Below are positions 1-10,589 of a stretch of DNA of 64,000 bases, in pieces; within the stretch, counting starts at the first letter, position 1; each line of letters starts with the position of its first letter. The position numbers and the translations under genes are program-made. The notes under the pieces were generated by a model. The model had not been told where the DNA came from, did no database searches, and saw only the letters and a list, made by a program, of their open reading frames with translations. This DNA is from Biscogniauxia marginata (Eukaryota; Ascomycota; Sordariomycetes; Xylariales; Xylariaceae), in assembly GCA_022695795.1 (NCBI GenBank), contig MU404118.1, forward strand, positions 62,001 to 126,000. The letters are read 5' to 3'.

Positions 1-1
1 A

Positions 2-304
2 TCAGAAAATAGTGACCCGTCCGAGCTGTATTGTGGTACCTTCTCTCGCCTCGAGAATGCTAATGAGAAGGTCATGCAGGTTTTCGGGCGCGATCCCTTT
101 GATTTGATGAGTGAGAGATACACGGATATGCTGTTTAAAGAGGCGGACGAACCAGGACAGGGAAAAAACGAAGCGAATCAAGAGAGCCCACAGAACCATC
201 CCTGGACAGCTTTCGGTTTCGATAGCACGTGTCCTACATTGAGGATCTGGGCCAAGGATGATGAGCAAAACTGGAGCTTCCGAGTGGAAGCTGTTAAGGT
301 CTGA
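2..304 (+). CDS. 3' end of an unrecognised protein-coding gene (partial)
   Basis: An open frame enters from the left edge and runs to a TGA at 302-304, giving the last 100 residues of a protein that begins outside the window. The sequence is acidic and hydrophilic, ends in WSFRVEAVKV, and shows no membrane segment or motif I can name. The balanced amino-acid composition and the lack of stops right from the edge suggest a real C-terminal exon rather than chance. I do not recognise the family. The first in-frame ATG (74) is unlikely to be the start because the frame is open upstream of it. Confidence 0.5.
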   Translation, partial: SENSDPSELYCGTFSRLENANEKVMQVFGRDPFDLMSERYTDMLFKEADEPGQGKNEANQESPQNHPWTAFGFDSTCPTLRIWAKDDEQNWSFRVEAVKV

Positions 305-889
305 TCTGACCCTCAATTTCGCTCTCTTTTGCATCAATCGGTATCTGTCACCATGGACTTGCATTTTGAATGCCGCTTGGATATTTGCTTGTGGGCGCGG
401 GACGTTAGAGGAAACGTTCCACGTCTCCCTTGCCTTAATATTCCTTTACAGGTTCATTCCTAATAGCCGGACTTTCATCATCGACTTTCTGTAGTTTTAG
501 GGGTTTCGGATGTCGACAGTACAATGGAGTCAGGCCTTAAATGTACGAAGTATTGACTACAGGGGCTTGGTCTAGGAGAATCTAGCCTGTAGGTGTATAT
601 AATATTCTCAACCCAACCCGTGGATATTGCGTCCTCTTTGACGAGGATTTTATTGTTCACAAGCACAGATTAGATCTTCTAGGAATATACGCAAGTCCCT
701 GTTCACAATTTCAATAAGAAGGTCTACTCTAGTGGTTTATATGCTGTCCTACAAGACGACGAAGGATATATTTCCCATATTACAACACTATTGACGTTAA
801 TTTCATTTCATGCTGGAAATGAATAAATATATATATATACGTTCAAGCTCTATTCTTGAGATCCGCCAAGGCTTAGCTCAGGTTCTGCC
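305..889. other. Intergenic, no gene seen
   Basis: Downstream of the partial gene. The short ORFs on both strands have no recognisable protein character. A short TA repeat lies at about 825-840. Confidence 0.5.
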
Positions 890-1023
890 TGTTGAATAAG
901 GGGCTATACGACCCCTGTCACCTGTATCTATCTACATATATAGGAGGGCGAAGCCCTCCTATCCAGACTCACCTTGAACCGATACACTTGATCCCATCCT
1001 CACATCTTCGTTTCATCTCAACA
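890..1023. repeat. Small inverted-repeat element, copy A (134 bp)
   Basis: Begins TGTTGA and ends TCAACA, with a conserved interior (CTATACGACCCCTGT near the left, CTCACCTTGAACC and ATCCTCACATCTTCG near the right). The same unit recurs at 1260-1383 and 13983-14119. Flanks CTGCC (885-889) and CAGCC (1024-1028) match at 4 of 5 bases, as expected of an old target-site duplication. There is no coding capacity, so it is MITE-like. The parent transposon is unknown. Confidence 0.7.
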
Positions 1024-1259
1024 CAGCCTTTTCCACACCAACAACTGTCCTTTACAATCTGAGGAACACCCAACTCCGTAACCTAGCCAAAGGTCAGCAA
1101 ATAAACAAGCCACTTAATCAAGCTCACGTGAATCCAGAATCTCAAGTAATCTCGTGGCCCACCCGGATACCCTGTGCTAGGTTTGAGGTAGGACACAGGG
1201 TGAAAGGAGTAATATATTAGGTCTAGTACGTATAGGGGGGGAGGGTAAGATACAGTCTG

Positions 1260-1383
1260 TGTTGAGATATGGGGTATACGACCCCTGGTGTCCTGTATAT
1301 ATAGATGTACTTCGCCCACCTACGTAGACTCGCCTTGAACTAATACACTGGATCGTATCCTCATATCTTGTCCCATCTCAACA
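1260..1383. repeat. Small inverted-repeat element, copy B (124 bp)
   Basis: Same family and orientation as copy A, with TGTTGAGAT/ATCTCAACA termini and the internal GTATACGACCCCTG and CGCCTTGAAC blocks. It is about 10 bp shorter because the segment around the TATATAGG/AGCCCTCC region of copy A is reduced. Flanks GTCTG (1255-1259) and ATCTG (1384-1388) agree at 4 of 5 positions. Confidence 0.7.
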
Positions 1384-1919
1384 ATCTGAAGCCTGCCCTC
1401 CCACTTCAAGGGGGATGGATCTATGAGGCCCTATATACATATACACCTATACGATGACGGTCTAGTGACTATCTGGGGCCCAACCTTCCGACCCTTTTGA
1501 TCCTAGTGTTATCTTTATTATTCCTATGCTGTTAACCGTTATACCCCCTCATTTTAATGCTTTTCTTAATACTTTCCTCGGTGCCGCTTTTAATACTTCT
1601 TTCTGTGTTTTTTTATAATGACTAAATATTTAAAGATAATAATAAAGTTATATTTAATAAAAAATTTTTTTTTCATTTAATACATTATTTTTAACTTTAT
1701 AATATAAATTTATAAAAAAAAATTTTAATTACAAAGCTTTTTTATATTTAAATTACTTTTTATATAAATATAATTTTAATAATATTTATATAAAATTTCA
1801 AAATTTAAATATTATTCAAGCACTGACATAAGCTCGTGACAAGCTTGACACTTCGATGTAAATTACTTAAATTCCATGTAAAATATCTTCTTTCATTCGT
1901 ACCCATTCGTGTTTACTAT
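1384..1919. other. Intergenic with a short AT-rich tract
   Basis: No gene is seen. About 1610-1830 is almost pure A/T, resembling the RIP-decayed DNA at 5-9.6 kb, and is probably a small remnant of a decayed repeat. The stretch lies just downstream of the 3' end of the GH3 gene. Confidence 0.5.
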
Positions 1920-4355
1920 CTACGCAACTATGATCTCGCCAGTCTGCCGAATATCACGGCTGCTTGATCCCACGTTGAAGGTAAATGTGCCGGTCGGCAA
2001 GACCCAGTTCTGCTGTACCGTGTCCCAAATACTCAGATCACGCCTCTTTATGTTGAACACAACGTTATCCGAGGCGCCAGCGTCGAGAGAAATCTTCTCA
2101 AACCCACGGAGTTGTTTCGGTGGTGCTGCAGCGGACTCCGGGAATCCAATATAGAGCTGCGCAACCTCGGCACCCGGAACGCTGCCCGAGTTGGCGATTG
2201 TAACCGTGACGGTCATTACCGTCTCCCAGAGGTCCGCAAGGCCACCAGGGATTATATCTCCAGTTGCAGGGCCCGATACAGGTTGTCCATCCACGAAGAT
2301 GTCGGAGTAAGTGAAGTTGGTGTACGCTTAGCACTGTCAGAAAGTCTCGCTGATAGAGTATCGCGTGGATAGAATCTTGGAAACTTACACAAGCCATAAC
2401 CAAATTCGTAACGCGGCTCAATATCCTCCTGGTCAAAGTGGCGATAGTCGACGAAAAGACCTTCTACAAAGTTGTCGTTACTACTACTAACTCTCGTTCC
2501 GTAGTCTGCCTCAGCCTTGGCAATGGTGTAGGGCAGCTTGCCAGAAGGGCTGGTATCTCCATAAAGGATGTCGACGAGGGCATTCCCATTCTCTTGGGAC
2601 GGGAGTCCAGCCCAAACAATGGCCTTAACATTAGGCTCTGCCAGGATTGTCTCTAGGATGACGGGCCCGACCGCGTGCACGACAACGATAACATTCTCAT
2701 GTGCTGCTGCGACGGCCTGTACTAATTGGTTTCCATTGTGCCATGGATTGAGGTCGTTGCGGTCACCGGCGTGGCCCTCTACCGTGATGTACCCCTCTCC
2801 ACTGTCAGACGTAATAAACACGATAGCGGCGTCAGCACCGTTAACTGTGGATCCGACCGAGCCGGTACTATCAGATGCGGATGTGCTGACTTGGGTACCA
2901 TCCTCCTGAGCGCGAGCCTTTATAGCATCGTCTGGAGCTACAAAATAGGGGTATGATGCGGTTCCAGATCCCCAGCCCATTCCCAAGGCACCATCATTAC
3001 AGCCTTGGTCTGCACAGGCATTAATACCTGATGGGTTCACGGCAACTGAAGAACCAACGAGTGCAAGTTTAGTAGGCTTCTGCAGTGGGAGGGTACTATT
3101 ATCGTTCTTCAGCAGAACGATCCCATCTCTTGCTACCGCACGGATGTTGGATTTGTGAGTCCCCTTAACGTCGGCGTCGAGATTGATGCGGGGGTAATCA
3201 GTGTCCTGTCCAAGAATGTATGAAGCTGCTAGGATCCGACGGACCATGTCATCGACGCGGGACTCCTCAACTTGACCGCCGCTGATTGCCTGGTTCAGCA
3301 ACGACCCCCAAAGCACATTGTTGCCATCGTAGTCGGAACCCGGCATTGTCATGTCTAATCCGGCATTAGCCGCTGGTGATGTCGAATGCTGGGCATTCCA
3401 GTCTGTCATCACATATCCTTTGAATCCCAACTCGTCCTTTAGGAGTTTATTCATGACCTCGGGGTTCTCACAAGCCCAGGTACCGTTGATTTTATTGTAG
3501 CTGCACATCACCGACACTACGTTTGCGTGCACGGCATCGGCAAACGGCCATAGGTATAATTCATGCATCACACGGTCGTCCACAGTGGAGCTGATTGTCT
3601 CGCGGTTTAACTCTTGCTCGTTGAGAATGTAGTGTTTGGCATTGGCTTGTACTCCAACAGCCTGCATAGCCTCGATCGTTTCTGCCATCGCAATGCCTTG
3701 TAGGTACGGATCGGCTCCAAAGCCTTCCCAGTTTCGTCCACCATGGGGTATCTTGCCAAGGGGACCAGAAACCGGGCCCAGAAGGACGTGAACACCGGTT
3801 CCTTTTGCCTCTTCGGCCATAAACTGCCCTCGTTCCCTTATGAGAGCACGATCCCATGTTGAAGCTGCGTGGATACCAGGGGTGAAGGCGTTCACGTTCG
3901 TGGCGTAACGAACACCAAGAGGCCCACTTGGATGTAAACGTGAGTTAGAAATCACCCTTTCTGGTAAATAAAATGGGGGTTAAACGCATGTCTCGGCAGC
4001 AAAACGTTCTCAAATTGTCCAGATAAGGAAATTATAGCTCCCGAGAAATGACAAAATGCGAAATAATAAACTCTTCAAGTACATACTCTTGCAAACAAAG
4101 CTGAGGATAATTAATGGAGCTTATTGCTGGCGTGTTCCCGACGCAAGGCCCTTTATTCCAGCCTACACCTGTGACGATATTGATCTTGTCGGACAGGGAC
4201 AAGCCTTCGAGTGCTGTATCTGCTTTATCATAAGCTGCCACCCAGTCAAGCGCTGCAGTTGCAGTCAACGTGCTGTTAGCTGAGGAAGCATCAGCGGGAG
4301 CTGCCCGAGCCACTGAGACCGCAGATAGCAGGGCAACAAAGATATGAGAACGCAT
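1920..4355 (-). CDS. Secreted GH3 family beta-glucosidase
   Basis: Three exons on the minus strand: 4355-4087, 3926-2389, 2326-1920. Introns are 160 bp (GTATGT..AAG) and 62 bp (GTAAGT..AAG). The product is 737 residues. It should hydrolyse terminal non-reducing beta-D-glucosyl residues outside the cell, for example from cellobiose. The start MRSHIFVALLSAVSVARAAP reads as a signal peptide. The (beta/alpha)8 domain holds NAKHYILNEQE and the nucleophile motif GYVMTDW, with Asp about residue 265. The alpha/beta sandwich domain follows (GIVLLKND, EGHAGDRNDL), then a C-terminal fibronectin III-like domain (GYGLSYTNFTYSDI onward, PPKQLRGFEK). Splicing into exon 3 restores the family motif GYGLSYT, which fixes the last intron. 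Its length is usual for fungal GH3 enzymes, and no defect was seen. Confidence 0.93.
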
Positions 4356-5000
4356 AATGGGCTTTAGAGAAGGAGTTGTGAGTGCTGGGAAATCTTGAAG
4401 CTCACTCCAGTCGCAATCCTCCAGGGTTTCCCCCCATCTTATATCGAGTGCCTACCTAAGGTACTCACTACGGAGGGCACATAGTCAATATTTCGCTTTC
4501 AATGTCCAACAGCCGAACTACTGTAGGGTTCTACCAGATCCGGCAAATGGACGGAACAGCGATCACGGGATTGAGGGAACTCATCCTGGCGGGAATCCTT
4601 GATGAGAAGTAGATTGGCCTTCTTGCCCCATCTTGGCTAGCGATGAATTGGACTCTCGATGTGTCAAGAGCCTGCCCCATTGGCTGATTTGAACAATCGC
4701 CTTTTGCGGGTAGTGGAGGATCTCCGGGGAGAAACACTCAGTAAGCTCTACTTCCGGACCGCATTTGCGAAATTAATTACCAAGCTTGTTCTGCAGGGGC
4801 ACCGAGTCCCTTATTGGTGGCTCTCCCGCCTAAATCTGAGATCCGAGTTTTAATTATAGCCAAGCTTAAGCCAAGAGGCTACACTGAGACCCTGTTTCTT
4901 CCATGAATCACTTTACCTCAAACAGCTTACCCTGATCAAAATTGAAACCCTCAGAACATACTTCTCCTGCCTGGTCCTATATAAACGTATTGCAATATAT
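4356..5000. other. Upstream region of the GH3 gene, no gene seen
   Basis: Normal base composition until about 5000. The short ORFs lack protein character. It presumably holds the promoter of the beta-glucosidase gene. Confidence 0.45.
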
Positions 5001-5308
5001 TAGTTTTCTTGATGTTCTTTCCTGGTATTACTTCAATTAAGTGCCTAGCTTTCTTAAAATTACATCGAATCTTTTAAAATAATATCTCATTTGAATTATT
5101 ATAAACCTTTTCGGCTTTTTAATTAATATAAAACTAAATTATAACATATTAACAATATATTTTAAAGAAATTTATTTACTTTCTAAAATTTTAAATTTTA
5201 GGTTTAAATAAATAAAAACTTTTTAATAATTTAATTTATTCAATTATAAAGTAAATAACGATTTTATCTTTAATAAAATGTTATATTTTATTTAATTAAA
5301 TATTTATT

Positions 5309-5360
5309 AATGTATTATATAAACAAGTAAATAAAACAAGCTTATAAATGAAATTTCATA
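5309..5360 (+). repeat. Left terminal-repeat fragment of the long-TIR family
   Basis: About 50 bp including AAGTAAATAAAACAAGCTTA. It matches the termini of the element at 6029-6359 in RIP-decayed form. It faces an inverted partner at 9586-9634, so the two could be the ends of one decayed DNA transposon of about 4.3 kb, or two independent relics. Confidence 0.5.
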
Positions 5361-6028
5361 ATTATTACATTTTTAATTATTAAAAATTATTTACGTTATA
5401 TTGAAATTAATTAATGATTATCATTATTTAAACCGTTTTATTTAACTTTATATTTTAAAAACCAAATACCTTTTTTATATTAAATATTTAGTTTTTTAAC
5501 GTGTAATTATATCGATTAATTAATTATATTTTCCGAGTTAAAACCTTTTAAAATTAAAATAAAAAATTAATAATAAATAAAATTAATTAAATACTTATAT
5601 ATATTATATAGTTTTTATTTAGTTATTACGTTTTTTCAAGATTTCCTTTTTATTATTATTAATAATAATAATTTTTTAATTTATAAAGTTGCTTTTTTAT
5701 TATATTAAATAATATTTTTATTTATAAATACTTATTTTTAGTTTTATATTGTTTATAAAAAATGTAGTTTATTTCTCGAAAATAAGTAATTTTATTTTTA
5801 ATATAAAATGATAAAAAGTATAACGGCATATATAAATAAGTCTATATAAAGAAGCCTTAATAAAGCTTTAAAGCTAAGCTTTTTTTAATAATTCATTATT
5901 TTTTTCCTTACTTTATATATATTCGTATTAATTTTATAATAAAAATAATTTATATATTAATATTAAAATAAATTTTATAAGTTAATTATAAATATTTATA
6001 ATACTTATAAAAACTTTTTAAAAAAACT

Positions 6029-6359
6029 TAATATAACATACTATATAAGCGAGTAGACGAAACAAGCTCGCGAACGAAATGGTTTCTTATACAAAATCGA
6101 CTTTTTCGAAAATTCATAACTTTACACCTAAAATTATAACAAAACGCACGGACCTTTTTTTCTAGTTATATAACTATATAGTTTAATTAAAATAAAATTC
6201 AAAAAAATTAATATTAATAAAGAAATATATAAAAAGGTCCGTGCGTTTTGTTATAATTTTAGGTGTAAAGTTATGAATTTTCGAAAAAGTCGATTTTATA
6301 TAAGAAACCATTTCGTTCGCGAGCTTGTTTTGTCTACTTACTTATATGGTACGTTATAT
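6029..6359. mobile_element. MITE-like element with ~135-bp terminal inverted repeats
   Basis: The left arm (6029 to about 6163) and right arm (about 6232-6359) are near-perfect reverse complements. They share the segments ACAAGCTCGCGAACGAAATG, AAATCGACTTTTTCGAAAAT and AAAACGCACGGACC. Only about 70 bp of A/T-rich spacer separates them, so it can fold into one long hairpin. It has no coding capacity. The arms keep CpG-containing words inside an otherwise RIP-saturated island, so this copy may be younger than its surroundings. The superfamily is not identified. Confidence 0.8.
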
Positions 6360-6689
6360 TAAAATTAAATATATATAAATATATTATTTATATTTATATA
6401 AACAATATAATAATAATTCTTTTAAAATTAAAAAATATATAATATTATAATAACGTAAAAAGGTTTAAAACGAGGCTTAATTTCCTAATTTATTAACGAA
6501 AATATTAAAAATAAAGAAAAAAGAAAAATTAAAATAGTTATTAAAGCCATTTTAATAATTAAATACATTTTAAGTTTTTGTTTTAACCTTATTATAAAAT
6601 AATAAATATAATAACGAGGTGTTTTATTTATTATTTTATTATTAAGCTTAGTATTAATTATTAAGCCGTGATATATAGTTTTTTTTCGT

Positions 6690-6985
6690 TTTTTATATAT
6701 TTTATTAAAAGGTTATATAATAAAATCATAAAATTATATAATTATAAATAAACTAATAAAGATTTTCTTTTTCTTTTTTTTAATTAATAATTATATATAT
6801 ATATAAAGTTAACTTTAAAATTAGCTAGTGAAGATCTTAATAACTAGTTAATTTTAAAGTTAACTTTATATATATATAATTATTAATTAAAAAAGGAGAG
6901 AGAGAAACTCTTTATTAGTTTATTTATAATTATGTAGTCTTGTGATCTTATCACGTGACCTCCTAGCACTCTCTAGTAGAAAGAA
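6690..6985. repeat. Imperfect palindrome: two inverted copies, one RIP-decayed
   Basis: The centre (about 6782-6893) is a near-perfect inverted repeat containing TATATAAAGTTAACTTTAAA on both sides. Outward from it, the right arm (GTGATCTTATCACGTGACCT) corresponds base for base to the reverse complement of the left arm except that the left arm carries C-to-T and G-to-A type changes. These are therefore two copies of one repeat in inverted orientation with unequal mutation load. Confidence 0.65.
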
Positions 6986-7740
6986 ATAGACAGCTAGACA
7001 GACCTTTATCCCTAACGAAGCCGAACAGAAAAGCTTCGCAATTCTTCAAGATCAACTTACGAGACCAAGCTATCTCACACATTGGAACCATGCCAAAGTT
7101 ACCTATATCAAGCTAGACGCCTCTCGAAAATCACAAAGCAAGTTTCTTCACATTTCGTCATTGAGAAGTTTAATTTGGTTATCAAGGTTGTCAAGGAATG
7201 TTGTTGTTGTATTGTGGATAGAGAACTAAGTTCTAGGTACCAATAGTGGAGAATAGCCTATGCGGGGCTGCAAGCCCTGTCATGTGACAAAGGTTGTTTA
7301 TCAAGGTTGCCATCAGAGGCATAGCAGTCAGCAAGGTTCGACAACGTGGATCCATCGTACAAGCAAAAGATTCAGCACGAAGCTAGAAGAATGATGGAAG
7401 AAGACTGCCAATAGATATATTAAAAGATCATGACGATAAGTCTAGGAAGATAGTTAAGCCACAAGTGACTTTCGCCACGCCTTTGAAGGACACGACAAAA
7501 GACGCATTTGCGAAGACAGAGATACCTTTAGCAAAAAAAACATCTTTACGGAAAAAGATTTTCTAGACATCGAAGCGAAAATATTCACTTACAAAGATTA
7601 TAAAGTCTTCGAAAAAAAAACCTAATCTTTAAAGGCACTTAAAGACGTTTTAAAGAGGTTTAAGAAACGAAAGATTAATTTAGAGACCGCGACACTATTT
7701 AAAGTAAAAACAAAAAAACTTAAAAAAGGTAATAAACATA
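6940..7740. other. Transposon-derived stretch of near-normal composition
   Basis: The interior of the AT island regains mixed base composition between about 6940 and 7560, then decays again. It contains no intact ORF. Beyond 7560 the text reads like G/C-depleted coding sequence (many AAA and TTT codons). It is probably a retroelement relic, but I cannot assign a family. Confidence 0.35.
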
Positions 7741-7989
7741 TATTTTAAACTTATAAGTTACGCGATATCGTCTTTTAAAATTAAATATTTTTAAATTTAT
7801 AAGATATATATATTATTTTATAAAGAATATATATGTATTATTCTTTTTTAAATATATATAAAACTTAAAATTTTTTATAAAATATAAATATTATAAAGGT
7901 TATATATATATTGTTTTATAAATATTTATAAAATGTAAAAAATGTTATATAAATATAAATAAAAAGTAATTAAGTAATATTAATTTTTA

Positions 7990-8412
7990 TAATATAACGT
8001 GCTTTATAAGTAAGTGAACCATATAAATAAATAAGCCACTTAATTTCTTATATAAAATCGACTTTTTTAGAAATTTATAACTTCGTACTTAAAAATCGTA
8101 AAAATGTTAAACCTTTTTTTAGTTATATAATTATATGAAATAATTAAATATAAAATTAAAACAAATTAAAAAATAAATCCTTAATAAAAAGGTTCGTACG
8201 TTTTGTGTTGATTTTTGTTTTTCACGTTTTCTTTTTATATATATTAATTTTAATTTTCTTAATTTTATATTTAGTTATGTTATATAACTTTATAATTAGA
8301 AAAAAAGGTCCGAGATTTTTACGACTTTTACGCGCGAAGTTATAAATTTTTTAAAAAAAAGTCGATTTTTTATAAGAAATTAAGTGGCCTATTCATATAT
8401 AAGGCACGTTAA
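7990..8412. mobile_element. Second, RIP-decayed element with long inverted repeats
   Basis: The left arm (about 7990-8140) and right arm (about 8262-8412) are reverse complements, sharing CACTTAATTTCTTAT, AAAATCGACTTTTTT and AAAAATCGTAAAAAT-like segments. They resemble the arms of the 6029-6359 element but are more decayed and have a longer spacer. It has the same long-hairpin architecture and no coding capacity. Confidence 0.65.
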
Positions 8413-8624
8413 TTATTTCTTTATAAAACGTAAATTTTCAAAAGTTTTAATATAATAATTAATCATATAAACATATCTTTAAATCGTTGTCGTAATATAA
8501 TATAAAAAATATTATAAATTTTTAATAATTTATAAAAATGATAAGAGACAATAAAAGGTATAACGTTATATAAAGATAAGTTTATATATAGGAGTTTTAA
8601 TAAGGCTTTAAAAATCAGGCTTTT

Positions 8625-8821
8625 TGTTGGTAGGTGTACGTACGTGTGAAAAGCAAATAACGAATAACAGTATGAAAGATAGGGGTGAGACTGGTAGTAA
8701 TATTGATGTCTAAGGAGGGAAAAAACTACCTGAGTGGTGCTGCTGAAGGCAGCCTATTTATACTAAAAGAATGTACTTGTTTCTGTGCGGGGACACAGCC
8801 CCCTGGTTTGTCAACCAACCA
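8625..8821 (+). repeat. Possible solo LTR of a Copia-type element
   Basis: An island of normal composition that begins TGTTGGTAGG and ends CAACCAACCA, i.e. with the short inverted TGTTGG..CCAACA-like ends usual for fungal Copia LTRs. It has a TATA-like TATTTATACTAAAAG at about 8756 and a GGGG..CCCC hairpin near 8789-8802. I see no clear target duplication, so the call is tentative. Confidence 0.35.
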
Positions 8822-9030
8822 TCACTTTTTATTATTAATATATCACTTTTTTTATATTATTATATATTTACATTAAAAAATTAATATTTAAATAGAGTTA
8901 TTTATATATAATAACATAATTAATTTAAATCTTAAATAATATTCTTAATTATTAAATTAAATTAATTAATATAAAAAAACCAATATATATATAATTATAA
9001 TTTTATACGTTTTAAAAATAATAATAAGAA

Positions 9031-9463
9031 TGTGACGAACCTCTTTGTATGTTCCTAGTTAACTGACTTCACAAGTAAGTACGTACTAGGTTTTCTTAAT
9101 TTAAAGGTAATAATAGATTAAAATTAATTCAAGAAATTTATAATGTCTTGTTCATCAAAGAGATTTTAAGGTATTCTCATTATAATATTAAAGAGTAATT
9201 ATAGTTTTAAATTAATAATTAAAAAACTAAAATAAATAACTAAATATAAAAGAAATTCCAGGTTATTTATATAATTCTTTTTTAAAAACTAAGTTTATTA
9301 TTCTTTTTAATTATTCCATATAAATTTATCGTGATTTAGTCATACTTAAATCACAATAGATCTTATCTTTGGTCATTAGAAGTGATTACTCGAAGTTACT
9401 TTGTTATTAATTCACGGACCCCTCATTAAAAGTCCCCCTTTTAGTCTTAAATAGGTCGTAACA
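9031..9463 (-). repeat. RIP-decayed solo LTR of the 14.8-22.2 kb Gypsy element family
   Basis: Starts TGTGACGAACCTC. It follows the reverse complement of the Gypsy LTR at 21823-22231 closely to about 9290 (TAGTTAACTGACTTCACAAG, TAAAGAGTAATTATAGTTTT), diverges, then ends GGTCGTAACA, matching the LTR's other end. Flanks AAGAA (9026-9030) and AAGTA (9464-9468) are 4 of 5 identical. This is a reverse-oriented solo LTR left by recombination. Confidence 0.75.
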
Positions 9464-9585
9464 AAGTAGATTAATTTTTAATTAAATAATATAAATCACG
9501 TATTAAAAAAATTAAATACTTAATATAAAAAATGAATTTAATTTTTAAAATATAAAATTAAATAAAATAATAATAATTATAAAAA

Positions 9586-9634
9586 TTCGTTTATAAGCTT
9601 GTTTTATTTACTTATTTATATAACATATTAACGC
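9586..9634 (-). repeat. Right terminal-repeat fragment of the long-TIR family
   Basis: The reverse complement of this stretch contains AAGTAAATAAAACAAGCTTA, the same 20-mer as at 5309-5360. It is the inverted partner of that fragment and marks the right limit of the RIP island. Confidence 0.5.
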
Positions 9635-9650
9635 GAAAAAAAGATTAAAA

Positions 9651-10560
9651 GTGTATAATAAAAGCTTAGTAAAGCGATTTAATATAAGTAATATATAAAT
9701 CTAAAAATGATGTTAATAATAATTAGCTTCCTGCTTTATATCACCATCTCAAAATACGTGTTAGGCAAGTCTAATGTGAGTTGTGTATTTAACTTGTAAC
9801 TACTGTTCTAGAATCCTTACATCAGTCTATCCAGACACGTACAAAGAAATAGTCTAGGTAATCTATATTTTAGCATCCCATTGTGCATCCTGCTTAGGGT
9901 TAGAGAGTTTTAGAGTGACTAATTCTTAGCTAGGTAAATCACAAGACATTGGTAAGGTAATATTACTGGCTTACTATCTTATATGTCGCGCGAGCTATGA
10001 ATTGGAGCGACAAGCGACACGCTATTCCCGTAGTAACATGCCATCCAGTATTTTTACCTTTCCGACACCTAGAAATTATCGTATAGGAGTCCGTAACGTG
10101 TGATCCTCGACTGAACAGTATCATACCTAGTGAGTATCTAACTAATAGTGACAAACCAGCTTTGACCTTAGCCCTTGACATTCAGACGCCAGTCTCTTGT
10201 GTTGCTTACAGGTAGGTAACCACTACCAGTGTTATAGTATGTCTTTCAAGAAAACGGATAGGCAATTGTTAACTTGAGCAAGAAAATTTCATAGAATACA
10301 TATATTTGAAAATATGTTATTACCAACACTTCCATTTGCTATCCAACATTATGCTGGTATCAGCTATTTTTATTTGCATTATTTCAAACATGACCCCCCG
10401 CCACTCACCCATATTAGTCAAGGTCTCGTGTCTTACTTAGCCAATACTCAGATTCTGGTAAGTAGAAGGGTGACTTTGACTACTTACTGTCTGGTAAGCC
10501 TCCGTCGTTCGACTTGACACAACGTTGGTTGGTAATCTTAAATCAGAATAGAGCAAACCC
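9651..10560. other. Gap between RIP island and pseudogene, no gene seen
   Basis: Composition returns to normal. The short ORFs (for example around 9963-10181 and 10314-10517) have no recognisable motif. The missing 5' part of the pseudogene at about 10590 may lie here in unrecognisable form. Confidence 0.4.
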
Positions 10561-10589
10561 CGAAACCGATACTTCAAACTTGGACGCAA

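Larger units (their letters stand above)
5000..9650. repeat. AT-rich RIP island made of decayed repeats
   Basis: Very A/T-rich with no significant ORF. Where two copies of a sequence can be compared here, they differ mainly by C-to-T and G-to-A changes, the signature of RIP in ascomycetes. Two patches keep near-normal composition: about 6940-7500 and about 8625-8821. The island contains the elements listed separately below and seems to consist entirely of transposon debris. Confidence 0.85.

Noticed and set aside
6029..8412. CRISPR-like array from repeated words in the AT island
   Set aside because: The words form inverted-repeat transposon arms, not spaced direct repeats, and the genome is eukaryotic.
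8685..8876. 63-codon ORF in the normal-composition patch of the AT island
   Set aside because: Overlaps the putative Copia LTR and shows no protein character.
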